Part shown: one piece after another, positions 16,456-25,449 of the stretch
Layout of the letters: the number at the start of each line of letters is the position of its first letter
How positions within the stretch are numbered: the first letter of the stretch is position 1
Program-made: the position numbers and the translations under genes
The notes under the pieces: model-generated
Databases searched by the model: none
Seen by the model: the letters and a program-made list of their open reading frames with translations, nothing else
What the model was told of the DNA's origin: nothing
From: Martinezella tropici
GTDB taxonomy: Bacteria > Pseudomonadota > Alphaproteobacteria > Rhizobiales > Rhizobiaceae
NCBI RefSeq assembly: GCF_008370325.1
Contig: NZ_VNIP01000006.1
Coordinates: 248,001-312,000 of the forward strand
Length of the DNA: 64,000 nt
Reading direction: 5' to 3'

Positions 16456-17063
16456 CGCGCCGCCTCTTTTTCGTCGAGACTGCGCCAGAGCTCGCCGAAA
16501 TCGCGGCGGGCGCGGGCGAGGCGCGACATGACGGTGCCGATCGGTGCATCGATGATCTCGGCGATTTCCTTGTAGGAGAGATCCTCCAGTTCGCGCAGGA
16601 CCAGAACTTCGCGCATGGCATCGGGCAGCCTGTTGATGACTTCGCGCACCCGCTGCGTTTCCGTCTTGCGGATGAAGGCCGCCTCGGGCGTGTCCTCTTC
16701 GGAGGCGGGATCGGGGGAGGGTGAGCCTTCATCCAGATCCCTTTCGTCGGCCATCGGCTGTTCGTAGCGGGTCTTGCGCCGGCCCTCCTGCAGCCAGGCG
16801 TGGTAGCAATTGCGAACGATGGTGAAGGTCCAGGCCCGCGCATCGCCATCGCGAAAGCCGCCAAAGCCGCGATAGGCGCGAAGATATGCTTCCTGCACGA
16901 TATCCTGCGCAGCATCGGCATCCCGGCTCAGGAAACGTGCGAAATTATAGGCGGCGTCCAGATGCGGGATGATCGTGTGCTGGAAGCGGCGCATAGTCTC
17001 GTCGGGTGAGGAGATCACGCGTTGCTGCGGCCCGGCATTTGCGGTCGGCTCCGCTACCGCCAT
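16452..17063 (-). CDS. ECF-subfamily RNA polymerase sigma factor
   Basis: The 203-residue product (180 if the ATG at 16994 is used) has sigma region 2 (AAYNFARFLSRDADAAQDIVQEAYLRAYRGF) and region 4 with its helix-turn-helix (LEDLSYKEIAEIIDAPIGTVMSRLARARR), separated by an acidic Ser/Pro/Asp linker. It would direct RNA polymerase to an envelope or stress regulon under control of the adjacent anti-sigma. No strong ribosome site marks the start. The upstream region carries a RIME repeat beginning 38 bp before the chosen start. Confidence 0.9.
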   Translation of the reverse strand: MAVAEPTANAGPQQRVISSPDETMRRFQHTIIPHLDAAYNFARFLSRDADAAQDIVQEAYLRAYRGFGGFRDGDARAWTFTIVRNCYHAWLQEGRRKTRYEQPMADERDLDEGSPSPDPASEEDTPEAAFIRKTETQRVREVINRLPDAMREVLVLRELEDLSYKEIAEIIDAPIGTVMSRLARARRDFGELWRSLDEKEAAR

Positions 17064-17101
17064 GAGCAGGGCAATCGCATATGAAATGAGATCGTTGCCG
17101 C

Positions 17102-17236
17102 GTCCCCTTCTCCCCTCGGGGAGAAGGTGCCGACAGGCGGATGAGGGGGCTGCCAGGAGCACGAAAATCCCCGAATTCAGTTCGGAAAGCCCCCTCATCC
17201 GACCCTTCGGGTCACCTTCTCCCCGAGGGGAGAAGA
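17102..17236. repeat. RIME-type palindromic intergenic element
   Basis: Two long inverted arms (about 17102-17150 and 17188-17236) each contain the hairpin CTTCTCCCC-TCGGGGAGAAG or its counterpart, plus a segment of the type GGATGAGGGGGC/GCCCCCTCATCC. The size (~135 bp), the double-palindrome design and the sequence match Rhizobium-specific intergenic mosaic elements. It lies immediately upstream of the ECF sigma gene and could be transcribed as part of its leader. Confidence 0.85.
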
Positions 17237-17711
17237 GACGTGCGGTTTTCGGCTCTGCGACGAAGACCCGTAGGTGGGCCAGAAGTCGCGCCAGCCTGCC
17301 TGTCATGGTGATTTGCGGCCAGTGCCATGTCCACAGCTGGAGTGGGTCGCCGGGCGTCATCGAAATCGCTATTCGGGCGTCTGTCATCGTGATCCCCGCA
17401 AAACGCCGCTACCGACTGTAAGCTTCAGCTAAGGCGCTTGCAATGTTGCCTGAAAGGCTAGATCGCGCTCGCGCCGGTTTTATTCCCGACCGCACGCAAA
17501 AAATCTCGGACATGGAATGCGGATGGCCTCGATCCCACCCTTTCAATCCGCGCTCGTTAAAATAATCGAATAAACTTCAATGGCTTGCAAGAATTCTTCG
17601 CTCGGCGAGGAATAAGCATCTCCGACCGTCGATCTTCTTCCTCAGTGGATGGTCGCAATCACTCGCGACCTCCGCCTGGCCCGAAAGCCATAACCCTGAG
17701 GAGATAGTGCG
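17237..17711. other. Intergenic region between RIME element and MBL gene
   Basis: No credible gene on either strand. A weak AT-richer patch (TTAAAATAATCGAATAAAC, around 17558-17576) may be the promoter zone for the MBL-TPR-DoxX genes. No ECF-type promoter could be assigned by eye. Confidence 0.5.
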
Positions 17712-18686
17712 ATGTTTGACATGACCCGCCGCGCCGTGCTCGGCACGGCTGCAGCTGCGGCAGCCTTCGGGCTGTCGTCGAAGCTCGAATTCATCCCGCA
17801 AGCCTTTGCCGCAACACCGCTGGAGCCGACGGTCGGCTTCTACAAATACAAGGTCGGTTCGATCGAGGTTACGGCCATTTATGACGGCATCTGGCGCAAG
17901 CCGCACGATCCGGCCTTCATCAAGAACGCTTCCGTCGACGACACGAAGGAAGCGCTTTCCAAGGCTGGCCTGACGACGGAGTTCATGCCCATTCCGCTGA
18001 CGGTCGTCGTCCTCGATATCGGCGGGCGCAAGATCATGATGGATGCCGGCTCGGGTGTCGGGCAATGGCAGACCAATGCCACGCATCTGCCGGCCAACAT
18101 GGCGGCAGCCGGTATCGACTATAGGAAGATCGATACGATCATGATCTCGCATTTCCATCCGGACCATGTCTGGGGCCTGATGGAAAAGGGTACGAATGCG
18201 GCTGTCTTCCCGAATGCCGAGCTGATCGTCAATGCGGCCGAATATAATTGGTGGACCGATCCCGGCCGCGTCGACAAGCTGGCCGAGGGCCGCAAGGAAG
18301 CCGGCCGGCGCATCGCCTCCGTCTTCCCGACATGGAAGAACTGGAAGCTGGTCGACGATAACGCCGAAGTCGCGCCCCGCGTGCACATGCTGGCTGCATA
18401 CGGCCATACGCCGGGTCATTCCGTCTTCCTCATCGATGGCGGCAGCGAGCAGCTGATGGTCTCGGCTGATATCATGTATGTGCCGGCGCTGCTTGCTCCG
18501 CATCCGGAATGGCAAGGCGCCTACGACCAGGACGGCCCGATGGCCGTCGCCACCCGCCGCAGGCTCGTCGATCGCGTCATTGCCGACAAGATCAGGATCT
18601 GCGGCTCGCATTTCCCATTCCCGGGCTCCGGCACCTTCGTCAAGGACGGCAATGCCTACGGCTTCACCCCCACCATCCAGGCCTGA
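17712..18686 (+). CDS. Tat-exported MBL-fold metallo-hydrolase
   Basis: The 324-residue protein starts with a twin-arginine leader (MTRRAVLGTAAAAAAFG, cleavage near AFA-ATP). It carries a complete metallo-beta-lactamase site: HFHPDH (residues 147-152), the downstream His in YGHTPGHSVFL, Asp in VSADIMY and the last His in CGSHFPFPG. It is thus a dinuclear-metal hydrolase folded in the cytoplasm and exported to the periplasm. It is followed by TPR and DoxX genes in the same direction. The substrate is unknown; lactonases and quorum-quenching enzymes share the fold. Confidence 0.9.
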   Translation: MFDMTRRAVLGTAAAAAAFGLSSKLEFIPQAFAATPLEPTVGFYKYKVGSIEVTAIYDGIWRKPHDPAFIKNASVDDTKEALSKAGLTTEFMPIPLTVVVLDIGGRKIMMDAGSGVGQWQTNATHLPANMAAAGIDYRKIDTIMISHFHPDHVWGLMEKGTNAAVFPNAELIVNAAEYNWWTDPGRVDKLAEGRKEAGRRIASVFPTWKNWKLVDDNAEVAPRVHMLAAYGHTPGHSVFLIDGGSEQLMVSADIMYVPALLAPHPEWQGAYDQDGPMAVATRRRLVDRVIADKIRICGSHFPFPGSGTFVKDGNAYGFTPTIQA

Positions 18687-18711
18687 AGGGTCGAAAAGAG
18701 GAGCAACTACC

Positions 18712-19173
18712 ATGTTCAGACATGCCATTTTCGGGATCGCCAGCCTGTGCGCCGTCGCCATCCTGCCGGCCGCAACGGCAGGCATTGCCTTCGCCGTCGA
18801 TAATATGGAATCGACCGACGCGCCGGATCTCACCTCGGTGCGCGCCAAGATCGATGCGAAAGACTATGCCGGCGCGCTCGCCGAGCTTCGCGACATTGCC
18901 GAGGAGCACCAGCAGGCCGACGTCTACAATCTGATGGGCTTTACCCTGCGCAAGACCGGCGATTTCAAGACGTCGCTCACCTACTACACCAAGGCCCTGG
19001 AGCTGCAGCCCGATCACAAGGGAGCGCACGAATATCTCGGCGAACTCTATGTCGAGACCGGCGATATGCCCAAGGCTCGCGAGCAGCTTGCAACACTGAC
19101 CAAGCTTTGCCCGGCCGGATGCGAGGAACTTGAGGATCTGACCAAGGCGATCACCGCCAAAGCAACCAACTAA
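18712..19173 (+). CDS. Secreted tetratricopeptide-repeat protein
   Basis: A 153-residue protein with an N-terminal signal peptide (ASLCAVAILPAATAGIAFA) and about three TPR units: ADVYNLMGFTLRKTGDFKTS, TYYTKALELQPDHKGAHEYL, GELYVETGDMPKAREQL. It ends in a CPAGCEELEDL stretch with two Cys. It should be periplasmic and act as a protein-binding adaptor. GAGGAG precedes the ATG at 18712, 25 bp after the MBL gene stop, so it is very probably co-transcribed. Confidence 0.82.
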   Translation: MFRHAIFGIASLCAVAILPAATAGIAFAVDNMESTDAPDLTSVRAKIDAKDYAGALAELRDIAEEHQQADVYNLMGFTLRKTGDFKTSLTYYTKALELQPDHKGAHEYLGELYVETGDMPKAREQLATLTKLCPAGCEELEDLTKAITAKATN

Positions 19174-19275
19174 CGCTGGGCTTCAACCAATCCGGGGCAT
19201 TCCATTCGACCAAGTCGTGGGGATGCCGCCGGACAGGATCGGAAACCTATGGATCTTGACGGGAAGGAGATGGTC

Positions 19276-19713
19276 ATGGAATTTGAAGAGGAGAGTGCCG
19301 TTCTCGTGAACATGACCGATATGGCACTGCTGTTCGGTCGCATACTGCTGTCGCTGCTCTTCCTGGAAGAGGGCATCGAACTTGCCAGCAATCTCGACAA
19401 TGCCTTGGATGCCATGGCCAGACTTGGCGTCACGGCCCCCATCGCGGTTGCAACCATTGTGCTGCAGCTTGGCGCGGGTCTCGCCATTACGCTTGGCCTG
19501 ATGACCCGGTTAGCCGCATTTGGCCTTGGCCTGTTCTGCCTGCTGACGGCGATGCTCTTTCATACGAACTTCGCCAGCCATAACGAGCTGCTGCACTTCG
19601 AAAAGGATCTAGCGATCTCAGGCGGCATGTTCGCGCTGATTGTCGCGGGCGCCGGCAAGCTGTCGCTCGACATGCTCATCCGGCGTCATTGGAAGACGAG
19701 GCTCGTGGCTTAA
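19276..19713 (+). CDS. DoxX-family membrane protein
   Basis: A 145-residue inner-membrane protein with four hydrophobic helices and the DoxX features FGRILLSLLFLEEGIELASN and a Met/Phe/His-rich end segment (MLFHTNFASHNELLHFEKDLAISGGMFAL). The family is associated with thiosulfate:quinone oxidation in archaea and with redox stress in mycobacteria; the function here is not known. The ATG at 19276 was chosen for the GGAAGGAG seven bases upstream. It lies about 100 bp after the TPR gene. Confidence 0.8.
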   Translation: MEFEEESAVLVNMTDMALLFGRILLSLLFLEEGIELASNLDNALDAMARLGVTAPIAVATIVLQLGAGLAITLGLMTRLAAFGLGLFCLLTAMLFHTNFASHNELLHFEKDLAISGGMFALIVAGAGKLSLDMLIRRHWKTRLVA

Positions 19714-19780
19714 GTCCGTCGATCGCCCGGTGAGCCGGATATATGAAATCGGCTTACCGGGGATCTGCATTTCTCGAAAA

Positions 19781-20779
19781 TCAGGACACTTTCTCGAAGC
19801 TCGGAAGCGTCGCGAACAGTTCCACCGATTTCAAGCGGGCCTCGATGTCGTGGATCGGCATCGAAATGATGACCTCGTCGGCCTCGGTGTCCTTGATGAA
19901 CTGCGCAAGCTTCGTTTCGGCTGTCTCCGGCGAGCCGACCACGGCATATCGCAGCGTATTTTCCACGTTCAGCTTTTCCATCGGCGTCCAGAAATCGTCC
20001 ATGTCGCTGCGCGGGCGCGGGAAGGGGCCGCGCACGTTGCGGCGGAGATTGACGAATTGCTGTTGGGCGGAGGTGAAGTGATATTGCGCTTCCTCGTCCG
20101 TGTCGGCCACCGCACCCATCACGCCGACCATCACATAGGGCTTGTCGAGCGTGGCCGATGGTGTGAAGCGCTCGCGGTAGATGGCGATGGCATCCATCAA
20201 GGCTTCCGGTGCGAAATGCGAGGCGAAGGCGTAGGGCAGGCCGAGCATGGCGGCGAGATGGGCACTGTAGAGGCTGGAGCCGAGGAGCCAGATCGGTACA
20301 TTGGCGCCGTGGCCGGGAACGGCGAGGATGATCTGACCCTCATCGGCCGGGCTGAAGAGATGCTGAAGCTCGACGATATCCTGAGGGAAGCTCTGTGCGC
20401 CAGCCTCGATATTGCGTCGCAGGGCCTGCGCGGTGCGCATGTCGGTGCCCGGCGCGCGGCCGAGGCCGAGATCGACGCGGCCGGGAAACAGGGCTTCCAG
20501 CGTGCCGAACTGCTCGGCAATCACGAGCGGCGAATGGTTCGGCAGCATGACGCCGCCCGAACCGATGCGGATGCGCGAGGTTGCCGCGCCGACATGGCCG
20601 ATGACGACCGATGTCGCGGCGCTGGCGACGCCCGGCATGCCGTGATGTTCGGCGAGCCAGAACCTGTTATAGCCCAGTTCTTCCGCCTTTTGTGCCATCC
20701 GCTTCGAACTGTCGAAGGACTGGCGGATGCTGCTGCCTTCGGCAACGGGCGAAAGATCGAGGATGGAAAAGGGAACCAT
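19781..20779 (-). CDS. LLM-class flavin-dependent monooxygenase (MsnO8-like)
   Basis: A 332-residue luciferase-like TIM-barrel protein: [12 protein letters not shown] at the start, [30 protein letters not shown], and [20 protein letters not shown]. These are conserved segments for binding reduced flavin. The reaction would be oxygen insertion into an unknown organic substrate. The ATG at 20779 aligns with the family start; the open frame upstream is not part of the conserved protein. It is divergent from ruvC. Confidence 0.88.
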   Translation of the reverse strand: MVPFSILDLSPVAEGSSIRQSFDSSKRMAQKAEELGYNRFWLAEHHGMPGVASAATSVVIGHVGAATSRIRIGSGGVMLPNHSPLVIAEQFGTLEALFPGRVDLGLGRAPGTDMRTAQALRRNIEAGAQSFPQDIVELQHLFSPADEGQIILAVPGHGANVPIWLLGSSLYSAHLAAMLGLPYAFASHFAPEALMDAIAIYRERFTPSATLDKPYVMVGVMGAVADTDEEAQYHFTSAQQQFVNLRRNVRGPFPRPRSDMDDFWTPMEKLNVENTLRYAVVGSPETAETKLAQFIKDTEADEVIISMPIHDIEARLKSVELFATLPSFEKVS

Positions 20780-20968
20780 GGCAAGAACCTGCGTGGTGGA
20801 AGGGAGGGTCGCTTGCACATGTAGGAGTGCTGACCGCTCATTCCAAACCCTATGCTGCAATTTCGTCACGATGTTTTCGGCACGGCGCTCAGAAGCGCAA
20901 ACTGTGTCTTGTTTTTGTTTTGTTCACATTTTGCTGGCACATGTCAGGCCTGAAAGATAGGTTGACCC

Positions 20969-21481
20969 ATGCAAAATACGATTCGCATCATCGGCATCGA
21001 TCCAGGCCTGCGCCGCACTGGCTGGGGTATCATCGATACGCTCGGTAATTCCCTGCGTTTCGTGGCGTCGGGAACCGTGACGTCGGATGGCGACATGGAT
21101 CTCGCATCCCGCCTTTGCCAGCTCCATGACGGGCTTGCCGATATCGTTCACAGCTACAAGCCGGATGAGGCTGCCGTCGAGCAGACCTTCGTCAACAAGG
21201 ATGCGGTGGCAACCTTGAAGCTCGGCCAGGCGCGCGGCGTCGTCATGCTGGTGCCGGCGCGCGCCGGCCTGCCGGTGTCGGAATATGCGCCGAATGCCGT
21301 CAAGAAGGCCGTCATCGGCGTCGGCCACGGCGAGAAGCAGCAGATCCACATGATGCTGAAGATCCTGATGCCCAAGGTCGAGTTCAAGGGCAATGACGCG
21401 GCCGATGCGCTTGCCATCGCCATCTGCCATGCCCATAACCGCGGCGCGAGCCGCCTGCGGCAGGCGGCATTGGCTGGATAG
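20969..21481 (+). CDS. ruvC: Crossover junction endodeoxyribonuclease RuvC
   Basis: The 170-residue protein shows the RuvC acidic catalytic set: Asp in [14 protein letters not shown], Glu in [14 protein letters not shown], and the C-terminal pair in [17 protein letters not shown]. It cuts Holliday junctions resolved with RuvAB. Full length for the family. Normally ruvC, ruvA and ruvB follow each other directly in alphaproteobacteria; here a toxin-antitoxin pair intervenes before ruvA. Confidence 0.96.
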   Translation: MQNTIRIIGIDPGLRRTGWGIIDTLGNSLRFVASGTVTSDGDMDLASRLCQLHDGLADIVHSYKPDEAAVEQTFVNKDAVATLKLGQARGVVMLVPARAGLPVSEYAPNAVKKAVIGVGHGEKQQIHMMLKILMPKVEFKGNDAADALAIAICHAHNRGASRLRQAALAG

Positions 21482-21536
21482 TTTGTTCTTGACTTGTTCC
21501 TGGTGGATCGCTAGGTATTACTGAAGAGGTATTACC

Positions 21537-21800
21537 ATGCGCGTAACCGAAAAAGGTCAGGTGACCATCCCGAAGGAAATTCGAGATAGGCTGGGCATCG
21601 CTCCAGGTTCCGAGGTTGATTTCATCGCTTCCGGCAGCGGCGCGATGCTCGTCAAGATCGGGGAGGCGTCGGATCCAGCCATTCGCGATTTCGATGATTG
21701 GCTCGAGCGTGTCAGAGGCACGATTGACCTCGGCGGGATGACAGCGGACGAATTTATGGAGTTTCTGAGAGGGCCGCGTGACGACGTCGACCCTCATTGA
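21537..21800 (+). CDS. vapB: VapB-type antitoxin (AbrB/SpoVT domain)
   Basis: An 87-residue protein whose first 45 residues form a swapped-hairpin AbrB domain (MRVTEKGQVTIPKEIRDRLG). The C-terminal tail is acidic and should wrap the toxin (FDDWLERVRGTIDLGGMTADEFMEFLRG). It overlaps the next gene by 23 bases. Its role is to neutralise the PIN-domain toxin and repress the pair's promoter. It is inserted between ruvC and ruvA. Confidence 0.9.
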   Translation: MRVTEKGQVTIPKEIRDRLGIAPGSEVDFIASGSGAMLVKIGEASDPAIRDFDDWLERVRGTIDLGGMTADEFMEFLRGPRDDVDPH

Positions 21801-22197
21801 TACCAACATTTTCATCGATATCCTCGGCCCGGCTTCAGTCCAACGGCAATGGTCTGCCAAACTCTTGAAACGATGCGTCGGCGAAGGCGATCTCGTCATC
21901 AGTCCGGTGGTGTGGTCGGAACTCGCCGCCTCGCCTTTGAGCGAAGAGGAATTGACGATCGCCTTGTCCTGGCTCGATATGAAGCGCGAGGCCATACCTT
22001 TCGAAGCGGCGTTTCGAGCTGGAAAAGCGCATCGCCTCTATCGGCTTTCCGGAGGGCAACGGGAAAGAACACTTCCGGATTTCCTGATCGGTGCCCATGC
22101 CGAATGGCGAAGGCATAGGCTGCTGACGCGCGATGCCTCGCGCTATCGCTCCTACTTTCCTTCGCTCGACCTCATCTCTCCCGAAACCCATCCCTGA
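21778..22197 (+). CDS. vapC: VapC-type PIN-domain ribonuclease toxin
   Basis: The 139-residue protein has the PIN active-site acids: Asp8 (LIDTNIFID), Glu48 (VVWSELAAS), Asp101 (TLPDFLIGAHA) and Asp119 (LLTRDASRY). VapC toxins cleave specific RNAs, often tRNA. Translation starts at a GTG inside the antitoxin gene (23-base overlap), which would couple toxin output to antitoxin translation. Its stop is only 12 bp before ruvA. All catalytic residues are intact, so it is not visibly decayed. Confidence 0.9.
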   Translation: MTTSTLIDTNIFIDILGPASVQRQWSAKLLKRCVGEGDLVISPVVWSELAASPLSEEELTIALSWLDMKREAIPFEAAFRAGKAHRLYRLSGGQRERTLPDFLIGAHAEWRRHRLLTRDASRYRSYFPSLDLISPETHP

Positions 22198-22209
22198 CGG
22201 ACCTCATTC

Positions 22210-22824
22210 ATGATCGGCAAGCTGAAAGGCACAATCGAAGAAATCGGTGAAGACTATGTGCTCGTGGACGTGCACGGCGTCTGCTACGTCGCCTATTGCT
22301 CGGCTCGCACGCTGTCGAAGCTCGGCTCCGTCGGCGAGGCCTGCGTTGTCTTCATCGAAACCTACGTCCGCGAAGACCAGATCCGGCTTTTCGGCTTCAT
22401 GACGGCGCTGGAGCGCGAATGGTTCAACATCGTGCAGACGGTTCAGGGCGTTGGCGCGAAGGTGGCGCTGGCGCTGCTGTCGACGCTGACGCCTGCCGAG
22501 CTTGCCAATGCGATTGCCTTGCAGGATCGCGCCGCCGTCTCGCGGGCGCCGGGTGTTGGCCCCAAGGTTGCCATGCGCATCGTGACCGAACTCAAGAACA
22601 AGGCGCCGGCCCTTGCTGGTGATGCGATCAATATCGGGCTCAAGCAGGAGCTGGGGGAAGGGGTTGCCGCAGCACCCGTAGCCGATGCCGTTTCGGCGCT
22701 GACCAATCTCGGCTATTCCCGCGATCAGGCCGCCAATGCCGTTGCCGCTGCGATGAAGACGGCCGGAGAGGACGCCGACAGCGCCAAGCTGATCCGGCTC
22801 GGTCTCAAGGAACTGTCGCGGTGA
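22210..22824 (+). CDS. ruvA: Holliday junction DNA helicase subunit RuvA
   Basis: A 204-residue RuvA: N-terminal OB fold ([26 protein letters not shown], shortened here to its visible start MIGKLKG), helix-hairpin-helix pair ([16 protein letters not shown] and [17 protein letters not shown]), and the C-terminal RuvB-contacting domain ([18 protein letters not shown]). The tetramer binds the junction and loads RuvB. It begins 12 bp after vapC, so its expression may depend on readthrough from the ruvC or vapBC promoters. Confidence 0.96.
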   Translation: MIGKLKGTIEEIGEDYVLVDVHGVCYVAYCSARTLSKLGSVGEACVVFIETYVREDQIRLFGFMTALEREWFNIVQTVQGVGAKVALALLSTLTPAELANAIALQDRAAVSRAPGVGPKVAMRIVTELKNKAPALAGDAINIGLKQELGEGVAAAPVADAVSALTNLGYSRDQAANAVAAAMKTAGEDADSAKLIRLGLKELSR

Positions 22825-22977
22825 GGCTTTGCACCTTCCGCAATCCTTACTATTGTCGCAAAGTCGAGAGATCGACGTGTGGTGCTCCTTCGCTAAAGAC
22901 TATTTTTGAGTGCGGTAGAATAATGCCGTCTTCGGCGCGGGAGCCGCGAAACGCATACCGGGAATGGAACCTCTGAC

Positions 22978-24018
22978 ATGAGTGAAGCCGCACGTCTGAT
23001 ATCGCCGGAAAAGCGGGGCGAAGACATCGATGCGACGCTCAGGCCGCAATCGCTGGACGAATTCACGGGCCAGGCGGAAGCGCGCGCCAACCTGAAGGTC
23101 TTCATCGAAGCTGCCAAAGGGCGCGGCGAGGCGCTGGATCATGTGCTGTTCGTCGGCCCGCCCGGTCTCGGCAAGACGACGCTGGCGCAGATCATGGCTA
23201 AGGAGCTCGGGGTCAATTTTCGCTCGACTTCCGGCCCCGTCATCGCCAAGGCGGGCGATCTTGCCGCACTGCTCACCAATCTCGAGGAGCGCGACGTGCT
23301 CTTCATCGACGAGATCCATCGTCTCAATCCGGCTGTCGAGGAAATCCTCTATCCGGCCATGGAGGATTTTCAGCTCGATCTCATCATCGGCGAGGGGCCG
23401 GCGGCGCGTTCGGTCAAGATCGATCTTGCCAAGTTCACGCTGGTTGCCGCGACGACCCGTCTCGGCCTGTTGACGACGCCGCTGCGCGACCGTTTCGGCA
23501 TTCCGGTGCGGTTGAGCTTCTATACGGTCGAGGAACTGGAGCTGATCGTCCGGCGTGGTGCGAGGCTGATGGGGCTTGGCATGACGGATGAAGGCGCGCG
23601 CGAGATCGCGCGTCGTGCGCGCGGTACGCCGCGCATCGCCGGCAGGCTGCTGCGGCGCGTGCGCGATTTCGCCGAAGTCGCGAAAGTCGAAGCGGTGACC
23701 CGGGAGATTGCCGACGAGGCTCTGACACGGCTTTTGGTCGACAATGTCGGGTTCGACCAGCTCGACAAGCGCTATCTCAATATGATCGCGGTCAATTTCG
23801 GCGGCGGGCCTGTCGGCATCGAAACCATAGCCGCCGGCCTTTCCGAGCCACGCGATGCGATCGAGGATATTATCGAGCCCTATATGATCCAGCAGGGCTT
23901 CATCCAACGCACGCCGCGCGGCCGCGTTTTGACCGCGATTGCCTGGAAACATCTCGGCATGCAGCCGCCCAAGGATCTGGAGGCCGCACAGTTCGGGCTG
24001 TTCCGGGAGGAAGATTGA
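22978..24018 (+). CDS. ruvB: Holliday junction DNA helicase motor RuvB
   Basis: A 346-residue AAA+ ATPase with Walker A GPPGLGKT (residues 60-67), Walker [11 protein letters not shown] (111-114 for DEIH), sensor region [17 protein letters not shown] and the C-terminal winged helix ([18 protein letters not shown]). It drives branch migration with RuvA. It is separated from ruvA by 153 bp, which is longer than usual inside this operon. Confidence 0.97.
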   Translation: MSEAARLISPEKRGEDIDATLRPQSLDEFTGQAEARANLKVFIEAAKGRGEALDHVLFVGPPGLGKTTLAQIMAKELGVNFRSTSGPVIAKAGDLAALLTNLEERDVLFIDEIHRLNPAVEEILYPAMEDFQLDLIIGEGPAARSVKIDLAKFTLVAATTRLGLLTTPLRDRFGIPVRLSFYTVEELELIVRRGARLMGLGMTDEGAREIARRARGTPRIAGRLLRRVRDFAEVAKVEAVTREIADEALTRLLVDNVGFDQLDKRYLNMIAVNFGGGPVGIETIAAGLSEPRDAIEDIIEPYMIQQGFIQRTPRGRVLTAIAWKHLGMQPPKDLEAAQFGLFREED

Positions 24019-24921
24019 ATGCTCGGCCGTCGTGCCTTTTTGAAGCTTTTCGGCGGCAGCATATTCGGATTGATGGCACTCGGGGGATATGCCTTCGGGT
24101 ATGAGCCGGTCGTCCGTCTCAATGTCACACGCTACGCCTTGGTCCCGCCGGGATGGGCGCCTGGGCTCAAACTCAGGATCGTGGCGCTTGCCGATTTTCA
24201 TGCCTGCGAACCCTGGATGACGGCCGAGCGCATCGCTTCGATCTGCGACCGCGCAAACCAACTCGGCGGCGACATTATTTTGCTGCTCGGCGACTATACG
24301 TCGGGAACGGACCTTATTACCTCACGCGTCGATCATCGTATCTGGGCGGCGGAACTGGCAAAGCTGCAGGCGCCGCTCGGCGTTCATGCCATCCTCGGCA
24401 ATCATGATTGGTGGCATGATACGAGTGCGCAAAGAACTGGCCACGGGCCTACATTCAGCCATCGGGCATTGGAAGCTGTCGGCATCGAAGTCTATTCCAA
24501 CCGCGCAGCGCGTTTGGAGAAGAATGGACAAGGCTTCTGGCTTGCCGGCGTCGAGGATCAGCTGGCGCTGCGCCGGAGCATGCGCTGGAAGCGCCCTTTC
24601 ACCAAGGGACTTGACGATCTCGGCGGTACGCTGGCGCAAGTCGGCGATGATGCGCCCGTGATCCTTCTCGCCCATGAACCCGATATCTTTCCCGCCGTTC
24701 CCCAGCGCGTTTCGCTCACTCTTTCTGGGCATACGCATGGAGGACAGGTGAGGATTTTCGGCTGGTCGCCTTATTCGCCCTCGCGCTATGGTGACCGGTA
24801 TGTCTATGGCCATATTGTCGAGGAGGAACGCCATATCATCGTATCCGGCGGCCTCGGCTGCTCCATTGCGCCGGTCCGCCTCGGCGTTCCGCCTGAAATC
24901 GTTGTGATCGATGTGGGATAG
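24019..24921 (+). CDS. Exported metallophosphoesterase (YkuE-like)
   Basis: The 300-residue protein has a possible twin-arginine leader (GRRAFLKLFGG followed by a hydrophobic stretch). It carries the calcineurin-type motifs LADFHACEPW, LLLGDYTSG, ILGNHDWWHD, LLAHEPDIF and SGHTHGGQV in the right order. YkuE-type enzymes hydrolyse phosphoesters such as UDP-diacylglucosamine or unknown lipids at the outer face. The ATG directly abuts the ruvB stop, so it is co-transcribed. Confidence 0.88.
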   Translation: MLGRRAFLKLFGGSIFGLMALGGYAFGYEPVVRLNVTRYALVPPGWAPGLKLRIVALADFHACEPWMTAERIASICDRANQLGGDIILLLGDYTSGTDLITSRVDHRIWAAELAKLQAPLGVHAILGNHDWWHDTSAQRTGHGPTFSHRALEAVGIEVYSNRAARLEKNGQGFWLAGVEDQLALRRSMRWKRPFTKGLDDLGGTLAQVGDDAPVILLAHEPDIFPAVPQRVSLTLSGHTHGGQVRIFGWSPYSPSRYGDRYVYGHIVEEERHIIVSGGLGCSIAPVRLGVPPEIVVIDVG

Positions 24922-24927
24922 AGGATC

Positions 24928-25437
24928 ATGCCGAAACGCAAACACATCAGATTGAATGCCGGCCGCGCGCGCTTCCAGGTCCGTGTCGCGGGCCTTGGAT
25001 TTCGGGACGGCCATGTCCTGGTGCATCGCGCCGTGCACGAACACTTCTGGACTTTTCCCGGCGGCCGCGCCGAGATCGGCGAGACCTCGGAAGAAACCTT
25101 GCGGCGGGAGATGATGGAGGAGATCGGCGTTAACGTTACGGTCGGGCGACTGCTGTGGTCGGTCGAGAATTTCTTCCACTACGAGCAGCTCGACTGGCAT
25201 GAACTCGGCCTCTACTATCTGATGGATATTCCCGCCGAATTTCCCTTCGATCCGAAGGACATCGTGCATCGCATTCAGGATGGCGACAACGATCTGGAAT
25301 TCAAATGGGTGCGGGCGACGCGCGATGCACTGGTGGCGCTCGACATCCCACCTTATTTTATCGCCGAGGAAATCGAAGCCTTGCCACTGACGTCTCGTCA
25401 TCTCGTCTGGCGGGACGGCGATCTCGACAAGGCCTAG
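24928..25437 (+). CDS. NUDIX hydrolase
   Basis: A 169-residue protein with a full NUDIX box near residues 46-68: GGRAEIGETSEETLRREMMEE and the closing IG. NUDIX enzymes hydrolyse nucleoside diphosphates linked to another moiety. The basic start KRKHIRLNAGRARFQVRVAG is typical of the YjhB-like subgroup. It starts six bases after the phosphoesterase stop. The substrate is not predictable. Confidence 0.88.
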   Translation: MPKRKHIRLNAGRARFQVRVAGLGFRDGHVLVHRAVHEHFWTFPGGRAEIGETSEETLRREMMEEIGVNVTVGRLLWSVENFFHYEQLDWHELGLYYLMDIPAEFPFDPKDIVHRIQDGDNDLEFKWVRATRDALVALDIPPYFIAEEIEALPLTSRHLVWRDGDLDKA

Positions 25438-25449
25438 CGAGGAGGCTCC

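Noticed and set aside
20925..20945. Possible LexA box upstream of ruvC (GTTCACATTTTGCTG)
   Set aside because: The alphaproteobacterial consensus GTTC-N7-GTTC is met only in the first half-site; the second half reads GCTG.
22900..24261. 453-codon open frame antisense to ruvB
   Set aside because: Shadow of ruvB with low-complexity charged composition.
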